64,000 nucleotides of DNA from UBA11524 sp963642705 (lineage in GTDB: Bacteria; Bacillota; Clostridia; Christensenellales; Aristaeellaceae). The stretch spans positions 237,781 to 301,780 of the forward strand of contig CAVIHU010000001.1 of NCBI GenBank assembly GCA_963642705.1, written 5' to 3'. Shown piece by piece: positions 63,158-64,000 of the stretch. Below the pieces are notes generated by a model that was not told where the DNA came from, did no database searches, and saw only the letters and a program-made list of their open reading frames with translations. Position 1 is the first letter of the stretch, and every line of letters begins with the position of its first letter. Position numbers and translations under genes: made by a program.

Positions 63158-63543
63158 CCGAGCGTGCTTTGCGTGAGATGTATCTGCGTCCTTTTGAAAT
63201 GCTGGTACGTGAAGCAAATGCACAGTGTATCATGACCTCATTCAACAAAATCAATGGTACGTTCGCCGCAGGAAATCATGATCTGTGTAACCGCCTTCTG
63301 CGTGATGAATGGGGCTTTTCCGGCATTGTGGTCACCGACTGGGGCGACATGGACACTGTTGTTGACGGTGCGGATGCGGTTGCTGCCGGAAACGATATTG
63401 TTATGCCCGGCGGTCCTCCTGTTATCGTGCAAATTTTGAAAGGCTATCAGGATGGGCACATCACACGTGAGGATCTGGAGCTTGCGGTCGCTCATCTGCT
63501 GGCAGTCCTGCCTGAAAAGCCGCACAGAAAAGGGCAGGATTAA
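63067..63543 (+). pseudogene. Internal fragment of a second GH3 gene
   Basis: In a different frame from the preceding GH3 gene, about 158 codons encode a GH3 barrel piece: CPKHFAANEQETFRRG, a TERALREMYLRPFEMLV helix, MTSFNKINGTFAAGN and the nucleophile region GIVVTDWGDMD. It has neither start nor the other GH3 domains. Because it repeats barrel regions already present upstream, it comes from a separate GH3 gene joined by deletion near 63050-63067. Confidence 0.85.
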
Positions 63544-63570
63544 AGGCGTTGATGGTTTTAGCAACGCTTC

Positions 63571-63666
63571 TGGAGTTCGTGCAGGCTGATTGCAAAGCGC
63601 CTTTGCACTGCTCATTCATTCGTGATGTAACCCTGTTAATTGCCAGCGGAGGACGCAAAGTTTTCC
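63571..63666 (+). pseudogene. Internally deleted second copy of tnpV
   Basis: GTGCAGGCTGATTGC plus an AAGCGC block (63579-63600) matches the middle of tnpV at 52404-52425. GTAACCCTGTTAATTGCC and the adjoining GCGGAGGACGCAAAGT match the tnpV 3' end and flank at 52565-52599 with two or three changes. The roughly 120 bases between these blocks in tnpV are absent. The similarity stops at CAAAGT in both copies. This makes a direct repeat bracketing 52.6-63.6 kb. Confidence 0.85.
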
Positions 63667-64000
63667 GCTGGTTTCTTGGTTATGTCAACTATTTTTCACA
63701 CATTATCAAATTCAAAGTTCACCCGCACGTGAAGGATACCTCTTGGAGTCCTGAGACAGGAAGTCTGGGACTCTCACAGCATCCACCGACGCTTGCGTCG
63801 GCTTGACCTTGACTGCAGGTTGTGCGGTTTAGGCGTTGACTGTATGGCTGCTTTTTGCCTAGGGAACCTCTGAATAAATAGCCCGACATTCTGCAATTCT
63901 CTCTAATTTAGAATTTTTGCGGAATACTGGGCGCGAAAAAAGCTTAATTCATATGAGTTTCAAGCGTTTTTAACTGCCATTCCCCGAAAAAGGGCAGACT
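63667..64000. other. Terminal 334 bases without a gene; possible IS edge
   Basis: No reading frame here looks real. CCGACG-CTTG-CGTCGG (about 63787-63802) is a small hairpin without a U tract. The stretch beginning GGGAACCTCTGAATAAATAG near 63861 resembles the type of terminal sequence seen at insertion-sequence ends, but the window stops before any transposase. Confidence 0.3.

Noticed and set aside
63549..63806. 85-codon ORF at the window end
   Set aside because: It runs through the deleted tnpV copy and following non-coding sequence, with no ribosome binding site or domain.

Overview
This window looks like chromosome from a gut-type Clostridia bacterium (Bacillota). The evidence is a CdaA-CdaR diadenylate cyclase pair, a YolD plus Y-family polymerase pair, strong AGGAGG ribosome binding sites, MsmX-type sugar importers without their own ATPase, and a TnpV transposon gene. 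The split last steps of purine synthesis (separate AICAR transformylase and PurO-type IMP cyclohydrolase) fit Christensenellales/Oscillospirales-like lineages, but I cannot name a species.

Layout. (1) 0-2.4 kb: start of a leftward partial gene, then two tandem DHH/DHHA1 phosphoesterases (NrnA type) and a hairpin-rich spacer ending in a terminator. (2) 2.4-7 kb, leftward operon: cdaA, cdaR, a small membrane protein, an RsmF-like rRNA m5C methyltransferase and dCMP deaminase. (3) 7.1-20.7 kb, leftward: a near-complete de novo purine operon in transcription order purE-C-F-M-N-O-H(transformylase)-D-L-B, then a 114-residue MIF/tautomerase. It starts at a consensus promoter, followed by a glutamine-rich 32-codon leader ORF whose end is buried in an intrinsic terminator: a candidate, apparently unreported translation-coupled attenuator. 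(4) 20.8-22.8 kb: yolD and a Y-family DNA polymerase.

(5) 23-46.2 kb: a large glycan locus. A LacI regulator is divergent from a long rightward operon, and the two promoters share an operator motif. The operon encodes a CBM-fused solute-binding protein, two pairs of ABC permeases, an NHL-propeller/YIP1 membrane protein, a DUF5696 secreted protein, two duplicated solute-binding proteins, a secreted DUF5060/GH5-like enzyme, a secreted carbohydrate-binding protein, a GH130 phosphorylase, a GH39-like enzyme, an ASRT-family protein, a frameshifted GH2 relic and a GH78 rhamnosidase. The plan appears to be capture and cleavage outside the cell, import of oligosaccharides, then cytoplasmic phosphorolysis and hydrolysis. 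None of the three binding proteins has a convincing lipobox.

(6) 46.4-51.6 kb: part of a surface polysaccharide locus. ManC and a GT4 glycosyltransferase run leftward; a Wzm-like permease with an added extracytoplasmic domain and a Wzt-like ATPase run rightward. (7) 51.6-64 kb: accessory DNA. An orphan tRNA 3' end with its terminator and an intact tnpV are followed by an AraC regulator and a glycosidase cluster (GH35-like, GH78, GH94, GH5-like, GH3). The cluster is visibly decaying through homopolymer frameshifts, an amber codon and two deletion joints. It is closed at 63.6 kb by a second, internally deleted tnpV copy, so about 11 kb lies between direct repeats of tnpV sequence.
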